Positions 9,056-18,006 of a DNA stretch of 64,000 nt are shown here, piece after piece. The position numbers were made by a program, and so were the translations under genes. The notes beneath the pieces are model-generated. The model had not been told where the DNA came from. It did not search any database and saw nothing but the letters and a program-made list of their open reading frames with translations. Positions within the stretch are counted from its first letter, which is position 1. Each line of letters starts with the position of its first letter. Origin of the DNA: Candidatus Sphingomonas phytovorans (GTDB lineage Bacteria > Pseudomonadota > Alphaproteobacteria > Sphingomonadales > Sphingomonadaceae); assembly GCA_029202385.1 (NCBI GenBank), contig CP119314.1:2544501-2608500 (forward strand), written 5' to 3'.

Positions 9056-10258
9056 ATGGGCATGCGGGGAGAATTCCGCCGGAGCTGGCGGGAGCTTGTC
9101 GGGGCGACGATTGGCCTTGCCTGTGGCGTGGGCATGTACACGCCAATCACGAGCATGTTTTTCAGGGCGCTTGAAGCAGAGTTCGGCTGGTCGAAAACGG
9201 CACTTGCGTTCGGCTTGCTTGCCCTGCCCCTGACCGGGATCGCGCTGCCGTTCGCCGGCCGCCTCATCGACCGATTCGGCGTTCGGCCAGTTGCCGCCAT
9301 CTCGGCAGCCGCAATGGCCGCGTCGTTCTTCTATCTGTCAGTGATCGGCCCATCGCTCGCGGCATTCTATATCGGTTTCATCGGCTTCAACCTGCTCGGC
9401 TGCGCAACCGGGCCGATCGCCTATACGCGCCCCGTAGCAGCGCGGTTTTCCGCGTCGAAGGGGGCCGCCATCGCGATCGCGCTGTCGGGCATTTCGATAT
9501 CGGGGATACTCCTTTCACCCCTGCTCGGGAATCTGCTGGCTCATGGGGGATGGCGCGCCGGCTATCAGTTGCTCGCGGCGATTGCGTTGATCGGGGGCCT
9601 GGCCGCCGTCTGGCTGATCCGCCCCACCGATGGGGCTGCGCGGGTCGCCGCCGCGGACGGCATCGAGCGGCGCGAGGCGATCCGGACGCTGGAATTCTGG
9701 CAATTCGGCGCTGCCATCTTCCTTGCCGGCGCCGCGTCGGTCGGGTTCGTATCGCAACTCCAGTCGGTGGCGATCGAATATGGCGCGCCAGCGGAAAGGT
9801 CAGGCATCCTCCTTGCGATACTTGCCCTGTCAGTTCTGGTTTTTCGTGTGATGGCCGGCTGGAGCCTCGATCGCTTCTCGCCCGGAATTACCGCCGCCTG
9901 CTTCTTCATTGCCTCCGGGCTGGGGCTCGGGATCTGGCTTCTTCCGCACGGATCGATGGCACTGGCCATATTGGGGACGCTGGCGCTCGGCCTGAGCGTC
10001 GGATCCGAACATGCGTTCATCTCGTTCTTCTGTGCCAGGCTGTTCGGCATGAAAGCCTATAGCGCCATCTTCGGCGGGCTAGCGGTATTCCTCTATTTCG
10101 GGATGGCGGGCGGCGGGATCGTCTTTGCCCGCAGCCGGGACCTTTCGGGATCCTATTCGATCGCGATCATCGGCGCGATCATCGGCCTTGTCGTGGCCGG
10201 CGTGCTGATTGCGGCGCTGCCTGGCCGGATCGGTTCGCCGGCGCCGCAAGAGCAGTAG
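9056..10258 (+). CDS. MFS transporter
   Basis: About 400 residues with twelve hydrophobic helices. The frame is also open from a TTG at 9026, but the ATG at 9056 has GGAG eight bases upstream, so I prefer it. The cytoplasmic loop FAGRLIDRFGVRPV between helices 2 and 3 is the MFS motif A, and its counterpart VFRVMAGWSLDRF lies between helices 8 and 9. It resembles the oxalate/monocarboxylate-type members of the family (paired GYG-less loops) rather than the AAHS permeases found elsewhere here. Likely imports the product of the preceding esterase; that is inferred from context. Confidence 0.87.
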   Translation: MGMRGEFRRSWRELVGATIGLACGVGMYTPITSMFFRALEAEFGWSKTALAFGLLALPLTGIALPFAGRLIDRFGVRPVAAISAAAMAASFFYLSVIGPSLAAFYIGFIGFNLLGCATGPIAYTRPVAARFSASKGAAIAIALSGISISGILLSPLLGNLLAHGGWRAGYQLLAAIALIGGLAAVWLIRPTDGAARVAAADGIERREAIRTLEFWQFGAAIFLAGAASVGFVSQLQSVAIEYGAPAERSGILLAILALSVLVFRVMAGWSLDRFSPGITAACFFIASGLGLGIWLLPHGSMALAILGTLALGLSVGSEHAFISFFCARLFGMKAYSAIFGGLAVFLYFGMAGGGIVFARSRDLSGSYSIAIIGAIIGLVVAGVLIAALPGRIGSPAPQEQ

Positions 10259-10275
10259 GTCGAGCCTGTGCCGGC

Positions 10276-10758
10276 CTATTTGCGCGGCGGTCCTTCGATA
10301 TCGGCGACCAGGCCGGCGGCCGCGACGCCGACGGTGGCGCAGGCCTCGTCATCGTCCGGATGCGCTCCCGATACGCCGACCGCGCCAAGGAGGCGTCCTT
10401 GCGCGTCGCGAATGAGCACCCCGCCCGGCACGGGGATGAAGCGCCCCTGAGTCAGCGCCGTCAGCGACTGGGTGAAATCCGGCGCCTTTGCCGCCCGGTC
10501 GGCGAGCAGGCGGGTCGGCATTCCCATGGCGAGAGCACCCCAGGCCTTGGCGCTGGAAATCTCGCCGCGGAAGAAGCTGGAATTATCTTCGCGTTTTGCA
10601 GCAACCAGCCGGCCGCCCGGATCGAGGACGGTGACCGTCATGGGCGGCAATTCGCGATCCCTCGCCGCCTGAAGCGTCTGGTCGACGATGATGGAAGCCT
10701 GGGCGAGCGCGATCCATGCGCGATCGGACTGGTGGGCCGGTGAAGTGTCGGAGGTCAT
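10276..10758 (-). CDS. GlcG/HbpS-like heme-binding family protein
   Basis: 160 residues from the ATG at 10758, which has AAAGGACC upstream; the frame is open 16 codons further but without a ribosome site. The pattern MTVTVLDPGGRLVAAKRED, then PVPGGVLIRDAQGRLLGAVGVSG, is diagnostic of the GlcG/HbpS family. These small cytoplasmic alpha/beta proteins bind heme or cobalamin-like ligands in a few cases and are often adjacent to catabolic oxidoreductases, with no defined reaction. A second member is at 23736-24164, also next to an AAHS permease. Confidence 0.85.
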   Translation of the reverse strand: MTSDTSPAHQSDRAWIALAQASIIVDQTLQAARDRELPPMTVTVLDPGGRLVAAKREDNSSFFRGEISSAKAWGALAMGMPTRLLADRAAKAPDFTQSLTALTQGRFIPVPGGVLIRDAQGRLLGAVGVSGAHPDDDEACATVGVAAAGLVADIEGPPRK

Positions 10759-10781
10759 CGTCTTGGTCCTTTCGGTGGGAA

Positions 10782-11171
10782 TCAGCAAAGCTCCGGCGGG
10801 GAGCACCGCGTCGACTGGGCGTGAACGAGCCGTGGCTGACCGTCGGCGAGCAGCCAGATATTCGTGAACAGGTTGAAATAGGTCGGCGGAGCATTCCGCA
10901 GGGCGAGCGTGATCTCCACCATGCCGGTCGAGATGCAGGCAGAGCCGATCTCTCGAACGCTGTGCTGACTGATGGTCAACGCGCTGTACGGTCGCTCCTT
11001 CTCGATCATCGCGAGCAGCATTGCCTTGTCCTCGACCCGGCCCGAGCCGTGAATCCAGACGAGGCCGTCGTCCAGCAGCTGGTCGAGTTCCGGCAGGTCG
11101 ACGGCGATCGTCGCCCGGCAGCGCCGCTCTTCGAGATCGCGCAGCAGATGAAGGTGCGCTTCACCAGCCAT
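10782..11171 (-). CDS. NTF2/SnoaL-like family protein (129 aa)
   Basis: A small cone-shaped fold is suggested by the pattern DLEERRCRATIAVDLPELDQLLDDGLVWIH... with the central YSALTISQHSV strand and a C-terminal FTNIWLLADGQPRLVHAQS strand, all typical of DUF4440/SnoaL-like proteins. Members are isomerases, hydratases or dehydratases of small molecules, or have no known activity. It lies between the GlcG-like gene (24 nt) and the RutE-like gene (114 nt) on the same strand. Confidence 0.72.
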   Translation of the reverse strand: MAGEAHLHLLRDLEERRCRATIAVDLPELDQLLDDGLVWIHGSGRVEDKAMLLAMIEKERPYSALTISQHSVREIGSACISTGMVEITLALRNAPPTYFNLFTNIWLLADGQPRLVHAQSTRCSPPELC

Positions 11172-11285
11172 GACGAATTCGCACAGATCTCGAGACTTTG
11201 GGCATCACTTTCCCTTTTCGGCCGGCCGCTGCGCCTATGCGCCGGGCAGGACCGGGCGGCAGCCACCATCCCATGTGACCCGCCC

Positions 11286-11879
11286 TCACGCGATGCGGTT
11301 GAACCGCTCGAACTCGGGACGAGGCAGCCGCCCGAACACCGATGACGGATCGCCATGTCCGAGCGTCATGATGAAATTGACCCGCACGTTCGGAGTATCG
11401 GAGAAGAATGCCGCCTCGACACCCTCGTGATCGAAGCCGGATATGGGTCCGGTATCGAAGCCAAGAGCGCGCGCCGCAATGATCAGATAGGCGCCCTGCA
11501 GGGATGAATTCCTGAAGGCGGAACTGAAGCGCAGTTCGGCATCATGCTCGAACCAGCTCTTCGCATCGAGGTGCGGGAAAAGGTCAGGAAGATGGAGGTG
11601 GAAATCCACGTCCATGCCGATGATGACGCTGACGGGGGCGCCGAGAACCTTCGGACGATTCTTGTCGCTGACGACCTTTGCCAGACGCTCGCGGCCTTCC
11701 GACGAGGTCACCCAGACAAGACGCGCCGGCAACTGGTTGGCGGACGTCGGCCCCATCTTCGCGAGTTCCCAGATGGCCTTGATATCAGCCTCGGCAACTG
11801 GCTCCGCATAATAAGCATTGTAGCTGCGCGCTTCCCGGAAGAGGATGTCGAGAGCGTCGTCTGGAAGGTTGCGGTTCAT
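11286..11879 (-). CDS. RutE/HadB-like nitroreductase (malonic semialdehyde reductase family)
   Basis: 197 residues. Sequence DILFREARSYNAYYAEPV, KMGPTSANQLPARLVWV and the late PNVRVNFIMTLGHGDPS follow the RutE family closely in order and length. Characterised RutE reduces malonic semialdehyde to 3-hydroxypropionate with NAD(P)H, using FMN. In this aromatic cluster it may act on another semialdehyde or enal. It precedes the NTF2-like gene and follows the AAHS permease with 36 nt between, so these minus-strand genes form one unit. Confidence 0.8.
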   Translation of the reverse strand: MNRNLPDDALDILFREARSYNAYYAEPVAEADIKAIWELAKMGPTSANQLPARLVWVTSSEGRERLAKVVSDKNRPKVLGAPVSVIIGMDVDFHLHLPDLFPHLDAKSWFEHDAELRFSSAFRNSSLQGAYLIIAARALGFDTGPISGFDHEGVEAAFFSDTPNVRVNFIMTLGHGDPSSVFGRLPRPEFERFNRIA

Positions 11880-11915
11880 AAAATCTCCTTGAGATCGGGG
11901 TGATAAGGTGCGCAG

Positions 11916-13274
11916 CTAGCGCGGATCCGGCTGCCGGCGAGTCACGCGGACAAGGCCCGCCGCTGCCAGGGCGGCGATGATTGCGGGGATCGCGAAAACT
12001 GCGAAAATCGCCTGGAACGACAGCCCCGCGGCAACGGCGGCGGCCCCCAGCATCGGCCCGATGATCCCGCCCACCCGGCTTAGTCCGAGCGCCCACCCTA
12101 CCCCGCTCGATCGAATGAGGGTGGGATAGAGGCCGGCGGAAATTGCGGTAAGTCCGGTCATGCCTCCCTGGACGAAGGCGCCGGTCAGGAACACCAGCAG
12201 CCCGAGCGACGCTACCGAGGTGCCAGCGGAGCCGATCAGACAGGTCGTCACCGCGCCAAGGCCAAAGATACAGCCGACCGTCGCGATCGCGCGCTTCCCG
12301 TCGATCATGCGGGCCAGCACCAACGGAAAGAGCAATCCGCCGAGCTGGAACATGGACGTGACGAGAAGCGACTCTCTCGGCTCCACGCCATGATCCTGGA
12401 GAATGGTCGGAAGCCAGGTAACGATGAAATAGAGATCGAGCGCCGCGCACAGGAAGATCGACCAGAGGAGAAGCGTTACCGGCAATCGTCCATCCAGGAA
12501 CAACTGGCGCACGGCCACCCTGCCTGCGCCTGTTGCCGAAGCGGAAACCAGACGAGCGTCGGGAGCCAGCGAATAGGCCGGGTCGATGAAGCGCATGGAC
12601 TTCTGCAGCCGCTCGCGTGAGCCCCCGGCCGCGAGAAGGAAGCGAATGGATTCCGGGAGAAGCGCGCCGAGAAGAAGCGCGATCAGCAGACCGAGCACAC
12701 CACCCATGACGAAGAGGAAGTGCCAGCCATGATGTTCAAGCACTAGGGCGGTCACCGGCCCGCCCAGTGCTCCGCCGACCGCCACCCCGCAATACATCAC
12801 CATGACGGCGGTCGCCCGATAGCGTCTGGGCGCGAATTCGGCCACGAGCGCCGCCGCATTCGGCATGAGCGCGCCATAGCCAAGGCCCGAGATGAACCGC
12901 AGCGCGATCAATGTGCCGGCGGTGGCGCTGAATGCGGTGAGGATCGAGAAGACGCCAAACCAGAGAAGCGACAGCAGAATGATCGGCCTGCGCCCGAAAC
13001 GATCGGCGAGCATCCCCCCGGCGAGGGAACCGAACGCCATGCCGACGATGCCAAGCGAGAATACCGGCCCCAGCATCGCCCGCGAAAGATGGAGGTCGCG
13101 CGCGATCGACGGCGCGAGGTAGGTAATCAGTTGCGCGTCGAATCCGTCGATGGCGGCCGCCAGAGCGCACAATCCGATGAGCAGCACGTGCGGGCGACCA
13201 AAGTGACGTTCATCGATGAACGTCTCGAGATCGACATCCGCCTTCCCGTCAACAAGTGTGGCCGAGCGGTTCAT
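11916..13274 (-). CDS. AAHS-family MFS transporter (aromatic acid:H+ symporter type)
   Basis: 452 residues with twelve hydrophobic segments. The first helix contains AAIDGFDAQLITY; the DGFD motif is characteristic of aromatic acid:H+ symporters such as PcaK and BenK. The A-motif loop is GGMLADRFGRRPI and a long central loop separates the two halves. It should import a benzoate-like or phenylacetate-like acid across the inner membrane. It heads the minus-strand unit with the RutE-like, NTF2-like and GlcG-like genes. The 190 bp to the divergent LuxR gene is the shared promoter region. Confidence 0.88.
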   Translation of the reverse strand: MNRSATLVDGKADVDLETFIDERHFGRPHVLLIGLCALAAAIDGFDAQLITYLAPSIARDLHLSRAMLGPVFSLGIVGMAFGSLAGGMLADRFGRRPIILLSLLWFGVFSILTAFSATAGTLIALRFISGLGYGALMPNAAALVAEFAPRRYRATAVMVMYCGVAVGGALGGPVTALVLEHHGWHFLFVMGGVLGLLIALLLGALLPESIRFLLAAGGSRERLQKSMRFIDPAYSLAPDARLVSASATGAGRVAVRQLFLDGRLPVTLLLWSIFLCAALDLYFIVTWLPTILQDHGVEPRESLLVTSMFQLGGLLFPLVLARMIDGKRAIATVGCIFGLGAVTTCLIGSAGTSVASLGLLVFLTGAFVQGGMTGLTAISAGLYPTLIRSSGVGWALGLSRVGGIIGPMLGAAAVAAGLSFQAIFAVFAIPAIIAALAAAGLVRVTRRQPDPR

Positions 13275-13464
13275 ATCCTGGTCCCAACTTTTCTATCTGT
13301 TCGTGAAATCCCGATGCATTCCGGTTGCCGCTCGCCGGTCCCGGAACGGCGCATCTCGTCCTGGCGCGGCATTGTCAGGCCCTCTTCATCGCATTAGGCT
13401 CAATGAAAGCAGCGCTGACGGGCCCGGCCCGTTCCGACGCTGGAGGGAGGGTCCTGAAGCGGTG

Positions 13465-14262
13465 ATGATCCACGAATTGCCCCCGGCTTCGCAGGGCGCA
13501 CAAATTTTTCAGCGGAGTGTCGCAGATCTCATCGAGACGGTGGGCATCGACCAGTTCGAGGACGATCTGTTCCGCCTCGTGCACGACGCGATCGGCTGCA
13601 TCCACATGAATGCGATTTCCTTCGGTCGCGACGATGCGCGCATATTGGTCCTCGCCGGAAATGAAGGTGCCTCCCAGGTGGCCCGGGAAGTCGGCACCCG
13701 CTACATCAGGCATTACTGGCAGCTCGACCCGGTTCACTCTCGGTTGCGGCAGCTCGCTCCGGGCTTCCACATGATCGAGATCCGGTCGAACGACATCGAC
13801 AATGCCGACTATCGGGACGACTGCTACACGGCGGTCCGGATCGCCGAGCGCATCTCGCTTTGCGAGACGCGCGACGACCGGATCATGCGCGCGAACTTCT
13901 ACCATCCGCATGGCTTCATGCCTGAACAAAAGGCTGCGATCGCGGAGGCCGCAGGCTTGTTGATGCCGCTGCTTTGGCGGCACGCCAAAGGTTGCGACCG
14001 AATCCTGCGAACCTATGAGGATTTCGACCTCAGGCTCGCCGAAGTAGCGCCGGCGCTCACAGAACGCGAGCGGCAGGTATGCGCCCTCATCGCCCTTGGC
14101 GTCGGCTCGGAAGGCATCGGGCTCAGGCTCGGCATCAGCATCAATACCGTGCTGACCTATCGCAAGCGCGCTTATACCCGGCTTGGCATCACCTCCCAGA
14201 ACGAACTCCTCCGCCTGGCCGGTGGCCCGGTGCGGATGCAGGTCGCGGCGGTCATCAACTGA
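13465..14262 (+). CDS. LuxR-type transcription regulator
   Basis: 265 residues from the ATG at 13465; a GTG three bases earlier is equally possible given the purine-rich GGAGGGAGGG upstream, and the frame is open back to 13216. Residues 1-180 look like an autoinducer/PAS-type sensor domain (RYIRHYWQLDPVHS, with a WxxxDP core seen in LuxR sensors). Residues about 190-255 are a LuxR helix-turn-helix: LTERERQVCALIALG...LGISINTVLTYRKRAYTRLG. No luxI homologue is in the window, so it may sense a catabolite or be an orphan. It is divergent from the AAHS gene and converges on hmgA. Confidence 0.85.
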   Translation: MIHELPPASQGAQIFQRSVADLIETVGIDQFEDDLFRLVHDAIGCIHMNAISFGRDDARILVLAGNEGASQVAREVGTRYIRHYWQLDPVHSRLRQLAPGFHMIEIRSNDIDNADYRDDCYTAVRIAERISLCETRDDRIMRANFYHPHGFMPEQKAAIAEAAGLLMPLLWRHAKGCDRILRTYEDFDLRLAEVAPALTERERQVCALIALGVGSEGIGLRLGISINTVLTYRKRAYTRLGITSQNELLRLAGGPVRMQVAAVIN

Positions 14263-14326
14263 CGGGAAGCCGTGCCTCAGTTGCCCGCTACCGGGATTGC
14301 GCAAGGGAGCAGAGTGCGTCCGCAAT

Positions 14327-15691
14327 TCAGGCCGGTGCCTTGAACCTGGCTTGAAGTCCGTCCCAGCAGGACGGATAGGTCGCGTCGATCAGCTCCAGGC
14401 TGCTGGCATAGCCGGTAGGATTCATCGGCGTGCGCGTTTCGAACATGAAGGCGAGCGTGTTCGCGAGCCTGTCGGGCTGGAGGTCGCGGCTGGTCGCGGC
14501 ATCGAACGCCTGGCTGTCGGGCCCATGCGCCAGCATCCCGTTGTGCAGGCTCATCGCGCCTGGGGCGAAGCCATCGGGCTTGGCATCATAGACGCCGTAG
14601 ATCAGGCCCATGAACTCGCTCATGACATTGCGATGATACCAGGGCGGGCGGAACGTGTTTTCCATGACCAGCCACCGTTCCGGGAAGATCACGAAATCGA
14701 CATTGGCCGTCCCCGGAATCTCCGAAGGGGAGGTGAGCACGGTGAAGATGGAAGGATCCGGATGATCGTAGAGGATCGATCCGACCGGGCAGAAACGACG
14801 CAGGTCATATTTCACCGGCGCGCAATTGCCGTGCCACGCGACGACATCGAGCGGTGAATGCGCGATCTCGCTCACATACATCCTGCCAAGCATCTTGACG
14901 TACAGCCGGGCCGGTTCGTCATCGTCCTCATAGGCAGCGACGGGTGACAGGAAGTCCCTTTCGTTGGCGAGCCCGTTCGCGCCGATAGGCCCCCGTTCGG
15001 GCAATTCGAACGCAGCGCCGTAATTTTCGCAGATGAATCCGCGAGCCGGACCGTCGACGGGATCCACCTTGAACGTCATCCCGCGCGGAATGATGGCGAT
15101 TTCGCCTGGGCCGACCTGAAGCCACCCGCATTCAGTGAACAGGGACAGGAGCCCCTGCTGGGGAACGAGGAGAAGTTCGCCGTCGAGGTTGCGATAATAT
15201 CGCCGCCCCATCGGCTCGTTGGCGAGATACACATGCGCGGCCATGCCGGTTTGCAGCCACGCGTCGCCGGTGGTGACGATCGTGCGAAGCGCCGAGAGGA
15301 AGTTGCAGGGGTCGTCGGGAATGGCGATCGGCCGCCAGCGAAGCTGGGATATCGGCATCTCGCTTTCGTCGCGGCACGGCGCCGTTCGAACGAGGCGGGT
15401 CTCCATCGGCTTGAAATCGTGCCCGTGGCTTACCGAAGGCCGGATCCGATAGAACCAGGTCCGCCGGTTGCGCGCACGTGGCGCGGTAAAGGCCGATCCC
15501 GAAAATTGCTCCGCGTAGAGCCCGAGCGGCGGGCGCTGGGGCGAATTGCGGCCAATGGGAAGAGCGCCAGCGACCGCTTCGGTCGAGAAGCCGTTCCGGA
15601 ACCCGGGCATATAGGCAAGGCTGCCATCAGGTGGGGAAAGCACGGCCTCGCCATGCGGGGAAAAGTCTGTTGCACTGCTGGCGTGGCTCAT
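14327..15691 (-). CDS. hmgA: Homogentisate 1,2-dioxygenase
   Basis: About 454 residues. Starts at 15691 (GAG upstream); an in-frame ATG at 15718 would add nine residues. Opening the ring of homogentisate to maleylacetoacetate requires Fe(II), and the ligands are visible: the histidine of PWYHRN, the glutamate of SEFMGLIYG and the histidine in LHNGMLAHGPD. PGFRNGFSTEA near the N-terminus is the family start. It is the central ring-cleavage step of tyrosine, phenylalanine and 4-hydroxyphenylacetate breakdown. It ends an operon with five upstream genes of unclear chemistry; fumarylacetoacetase is at 22397-23713, while maleylacetoacetate isomerase is not in the window. Confidence 0.96.
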   Translation of the reverse strand: MSHASSATDFSPHGEAVLSPPDGSLAYMPGFRNGFSTEAVAGALPIGRNSPQRPPLGLYAEQFSGSAFTAPRARNRRTWFYRIRPSVSHGHDFKPMETRLVRTAPCRDESEMPISQLRWRPIAIPDDPCNFLSALRTIVTTGDAWLQTGMAAHVYLANEPMGRRYYRNLDGELLLVPQQGLLSLFTECGWLQVGPGEIAIIPRGMTFKVDPVDGPARGFICENYGAAFELPERGPIGANGLANERDFLSPVAAYEDDDEPARLYVKMLGRMYVSEIAHSPLDVVAWHGNCAPVKYDLRRFCPVGSILYDHPDPSIFTVLTSPSEIPGTANVDFVIFPERWLVMENTFRPPWYHRNVMSEFMGLIYGVYDAKPDGFAPGAMSLHNGMLAHGPDSQAFDAATSRDLQPDRLANTLAFMFETRTPMNPTGYASSLELIDATYPSCWDGLQARFKAPA

Positions 15692-15779
15692 TGCTATCTC
15701 ATCGACCTGGTTTTTCATGCGGGAAGACTAGGCGGGCCACCTGAAGCGATCAGTCACAACCGGCGGTGACAGGCCCGGA

Positions 15780-16550
15780 TCATGCCAGGCTTTCGAAAAA
15801 GGCTGCCAGTCGACGGGCCAGCGCCGCAGGGTCATCGACCATCGGATAGTGCCCGGTTTCCGGGATGACCTCGATCCGCGCATCACGATAAAGGGCGCGA
15901 TAAAGGGGGTCGAGAAATGCGTGATCCACCCCGCGATCCTCGGCCCCGAACAGGATGAGCAATGGCGCCGACAAGATATCCGCCCCCGCCGACAGGTCAT
16001 CGTCGATGAAGGAGTTGGCGTAGCGAGCGAACGCCTCGTGCCGCGCGGTTTGCCTCGTCTGCCTGACGAGCCCGGCGACCCAGGTTGCATCGCGCGACGA
16101 TCCGACGGATTGCGCGACGATGGCCTGCGCGACCTCGTCTTCCTCGGCGGCCCGAGCAAAGAAGGCCCTGGTATCGTCGTCCAGGCCGAGTGGCGTCGCC
16201 GGGACCGGCGTCACCGCGGCAACGGACGCAACGCGCCCGGGATGGGCGATGGCGAGCTTCTGCGCTACCTTGCCGCCCATCGAGTGTCCGACGATCGAAA
16301 ATCGCGGCCAGCCAAGTTCGTCGGCAATCGCCATTGCGTCATCGGCGACCTCGTCAAGATCGAAGCGCCCTTCGATATCGCGCGACCTGCCATAGCCCCT
16401 GATGTCGAAACGGGCAGTCGTGAAATGGCCGGGATCGAGTTCCGCCACGAGATCGTCGAACAGGCGATGATCCGAGAACCAGCCATGGATGACGAGCAGG
16501 TGACTGACACCTTGTCCGGCGGTGAAAGGTTCGGGATAGTGGCGGGTCAT
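15780..16550 (-). CDS. Alpha/beta hydrolase
   Basis: 256 residues of the small-molecule hydrolase type. The oxyanion turn is VIHGWFSDHRLFDDL, the nucleophile the serine in VGHSMGG, the acid the aspartate in FGAEDRGVD and the base the histidine in PETGHYPM. No signal peptide, so cytoplasmic. Its ATG overlaps the stop of the FAH-family gene (16547-16550), and hmgA follows about 90 nt later. It resembles meta-cleavage-product and enol-lactone hydrolases in size, so it may cut a C-C or ester bond of an aromatic precursor. The substrate is unknown. Confidence 0.85.
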   Translation of the reverse strand: MTRHYPEPFTAGQGVSHLLVIHGWFSDHRLFDDLVAELDPGHFTTARFDIRGYGRSRDIEGRFDLDEVADDAMAIADELGWPRFSIVGHSMGGKVAQKLAIAHPGRVASVAAVTPVPATPLGLDDDTRAFFARAAEEDEVAQAIVAQSVGSSRDATWVAGLVRQTRQTARHEAFARYANSFIDDDLSAGADILSAPLLILFGAEDRGVDHAFLDPLYRALYRDARIEVIPETGHYPMVDDPAALARRLAAFFESLA

Positions 16551-17434
16551 GAGGAAAATCCTTCGCCTGGAGGTTCGGGAACGACCTCATTCTCGATCGC
16601 GCCCAGCCCGTCGATTTCGATGCGAACCTTCTGCCCGAGCCGCAGATATCTCGGCGGATCAAATCCCTGACCGACGCCGGCGGGCGTGCCGGTACAAAGG
16701 ATATCGCCGGGCTCAAGCGTGAATACCGTGCTCAGATGCGCGATCATCTCAACCAGGGAGGCGATCATGTCGCCGGTATTGCCCTGCTGCCGCAATTCGC
16801 CGTCGACATGAGTCCGCAAGGTCAGGGCATGCGGATCCACGATCTCGTCGGCCGTGGTGAGCCATGGTCCGCATGGCCCATGCGTGTCGAAAGACTTGCC
16901 GAGCGTCCCTGTCGGCGACGCCGCCTGCCAGTCGCGCACGCTGACATCGTTCGCCACCATGAAGCCGAAAATCGCCTGACCAGCGTCGGCCACCGGGATA
17001 TGCCGGCACCGCCGCCCGATGACACAGGCCAGTTCTCCCTCGTAATCGAGAGCGGAGGACACGCGCGGCATATGGATCGGATCATTCGGCCCCGCGAGGC
17101 AGGTCACCTGCTTGTTGAACCAGATCTGGGTACCGATCGGCGGTAGCTGCGCGCCGCGCTCCGCAAGCTCGTTGCGATGACCATGGTAGTTGAGGCCGAT
17201 GCCCAGGAACTTGCGCGGCCTGGAAACGGGTGCGCGCAGGATCACCTCGGACAGAGCAAGACGAGGAAGCCCCGCCTTCGCGCCCCGGAGCTGCGACACC
17301 GCCTGGGCACCACCTTCGAGGACCGAGTGCATGTCCTGCGGGCAAGCACGGTCGGCACTCGCGTCATAGATGGTCGCATCTTCGACGATGCCGAGCTTCG
17401 TCCGGTTGTCGTGGAAGAAAGTCGCCAGTTTCAT
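16547..17434 (-). CDS. Fumarylacetoacetate hydrolase family protein
   Basis: 295 residues. The family core is plain: PRKFLGIGLNYHGH, then DYEGELACVIGRR with the metal-binding glutamates, FMVANDVSVRDWQ with the metal-binding aspartate, and the C-terminal EPGDILCTGTPAGVG. Such Mg-dependent enzymes hydrolyse or decarboxylate beta-diketones such as fumarylpyruvate or acylpyruvates. It is translationally coupled on both sides by 4-nt overlaps (17431-17434 and 16547-16550), so it works with the SnoaL-like protein and the hydrolase. It is separate from the true fumarylacetoacetase at 22397, and may serve a gentisate-like or other ring-fission branch. Confidence 0.88.
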   Translation of the reverse strand: MKLATFFHDNRTKLGIVEDATIYDASADRACPQDMHSVLEGGAQAVSQLRGAKAGLPRLALSEVILRAPVSRPRKFLGIGLNYHGHRNELAERGAQLPPIGTQIWFNKQVTCLAGPNDPIHMPRVSSALDYEGELACVIGRRCRHIPVADAGQAIFGFMVANDVSVRDWQAASPTGTLGKSFDTHGPCGPWLTTADEIVDPHALTLRTHVDGELRQQGNTGDMIASLVEMIAHLSTVFTLEPGDILCTGTPAGVGQGFDPPRYLRLGQKVRIEIDGLGAIENEVVPEPPGEGFSS

Positions 17435-18006
17435 GTCGTCCGGTTTCCAGGCGAAGGGAGTTTCCAGAGGGCGAAATCATCGATGAGCGGATCGATGCGG
17501 GCGACAAGACCGCCGTCCAGTTCGAGGATGACTGCCTGGCGAAGGAGCAGGCGATCGCCGGCGGGACCGACAAGACCCGACTGGTCATGACAGGCGACGG
17601 TATAGCGGACGAGCGCTTTCTCCTCCTGCGCGAGCACCTCGTTCACGACCATTCCGAACCCCGGAAACAGCGTGTGCAGCCGCTGGATCCGGTCGCGGGT
17701 GAGCCAGGCGGCGATCTCGGGAGCGAGAATACGGTCGAGCTCACCGCCGTCGTTCGATCCGACCACGGTCTCGATGAACCAGCGGGAAAAACCATCGATC
17801 CCGCCCACCGGCCGCTTTGCAACGGGCTCGACGGAGGGCACCCCAAGACGGCATTGAGGACAGGTCGAATCCGATGAATCCGCAACGAAAAGAGTGGGCG
17901 AGACGTGCGTCTCGTCGATCGCGAGACCACATGCCGTAATCGATTGCGGCCCGTGCCTTGCGGCACGCACATGGCTGTGCTGCAAAAGGGAAAGGCAGGC
18001 GATCAT
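17431..18006 (-). CDS. SnoaL/NTF2-like protein with a Cys-rich N-terminal extension (191 aa)
   Basis: Residues about 65-190 look like a SnoaL-like fold: GIDGFSRWFIETVVGSNDGG, VLAQEEKALVRYTVACHDQ and a closing LVARIDPLIDDFALW. The first 60 residues are an unusual extension containing TCPQCRLGVPS, a CxxC pair, before the fold begins; the true start could therefore be an internal one, though the ATG overlapping the cupin stop (18003-18006) supports the full length. Many relatives are isomerases or cyclases, others only ligand-binding. Overlaps the FAH-family gene by 4 nt. Confidence 0.7.
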   Translation of the reverse strand: MIACLSLLQHSHVRAARHGPQSITACGLAIDETHVSPTLFVADSSDSTCPQCRLGVPSVEPVAKRPVGGIDGFSRWFIETVVGSNDGGELDRILAPEIAAWLTRDRIQRLHTLFPGFGMVVNEVLAQEEKALVRYTVACHDQSGLVGPAGDRLLLRQAVILELDGGLVARIDPLIDDFALWKLPSPGNRTT

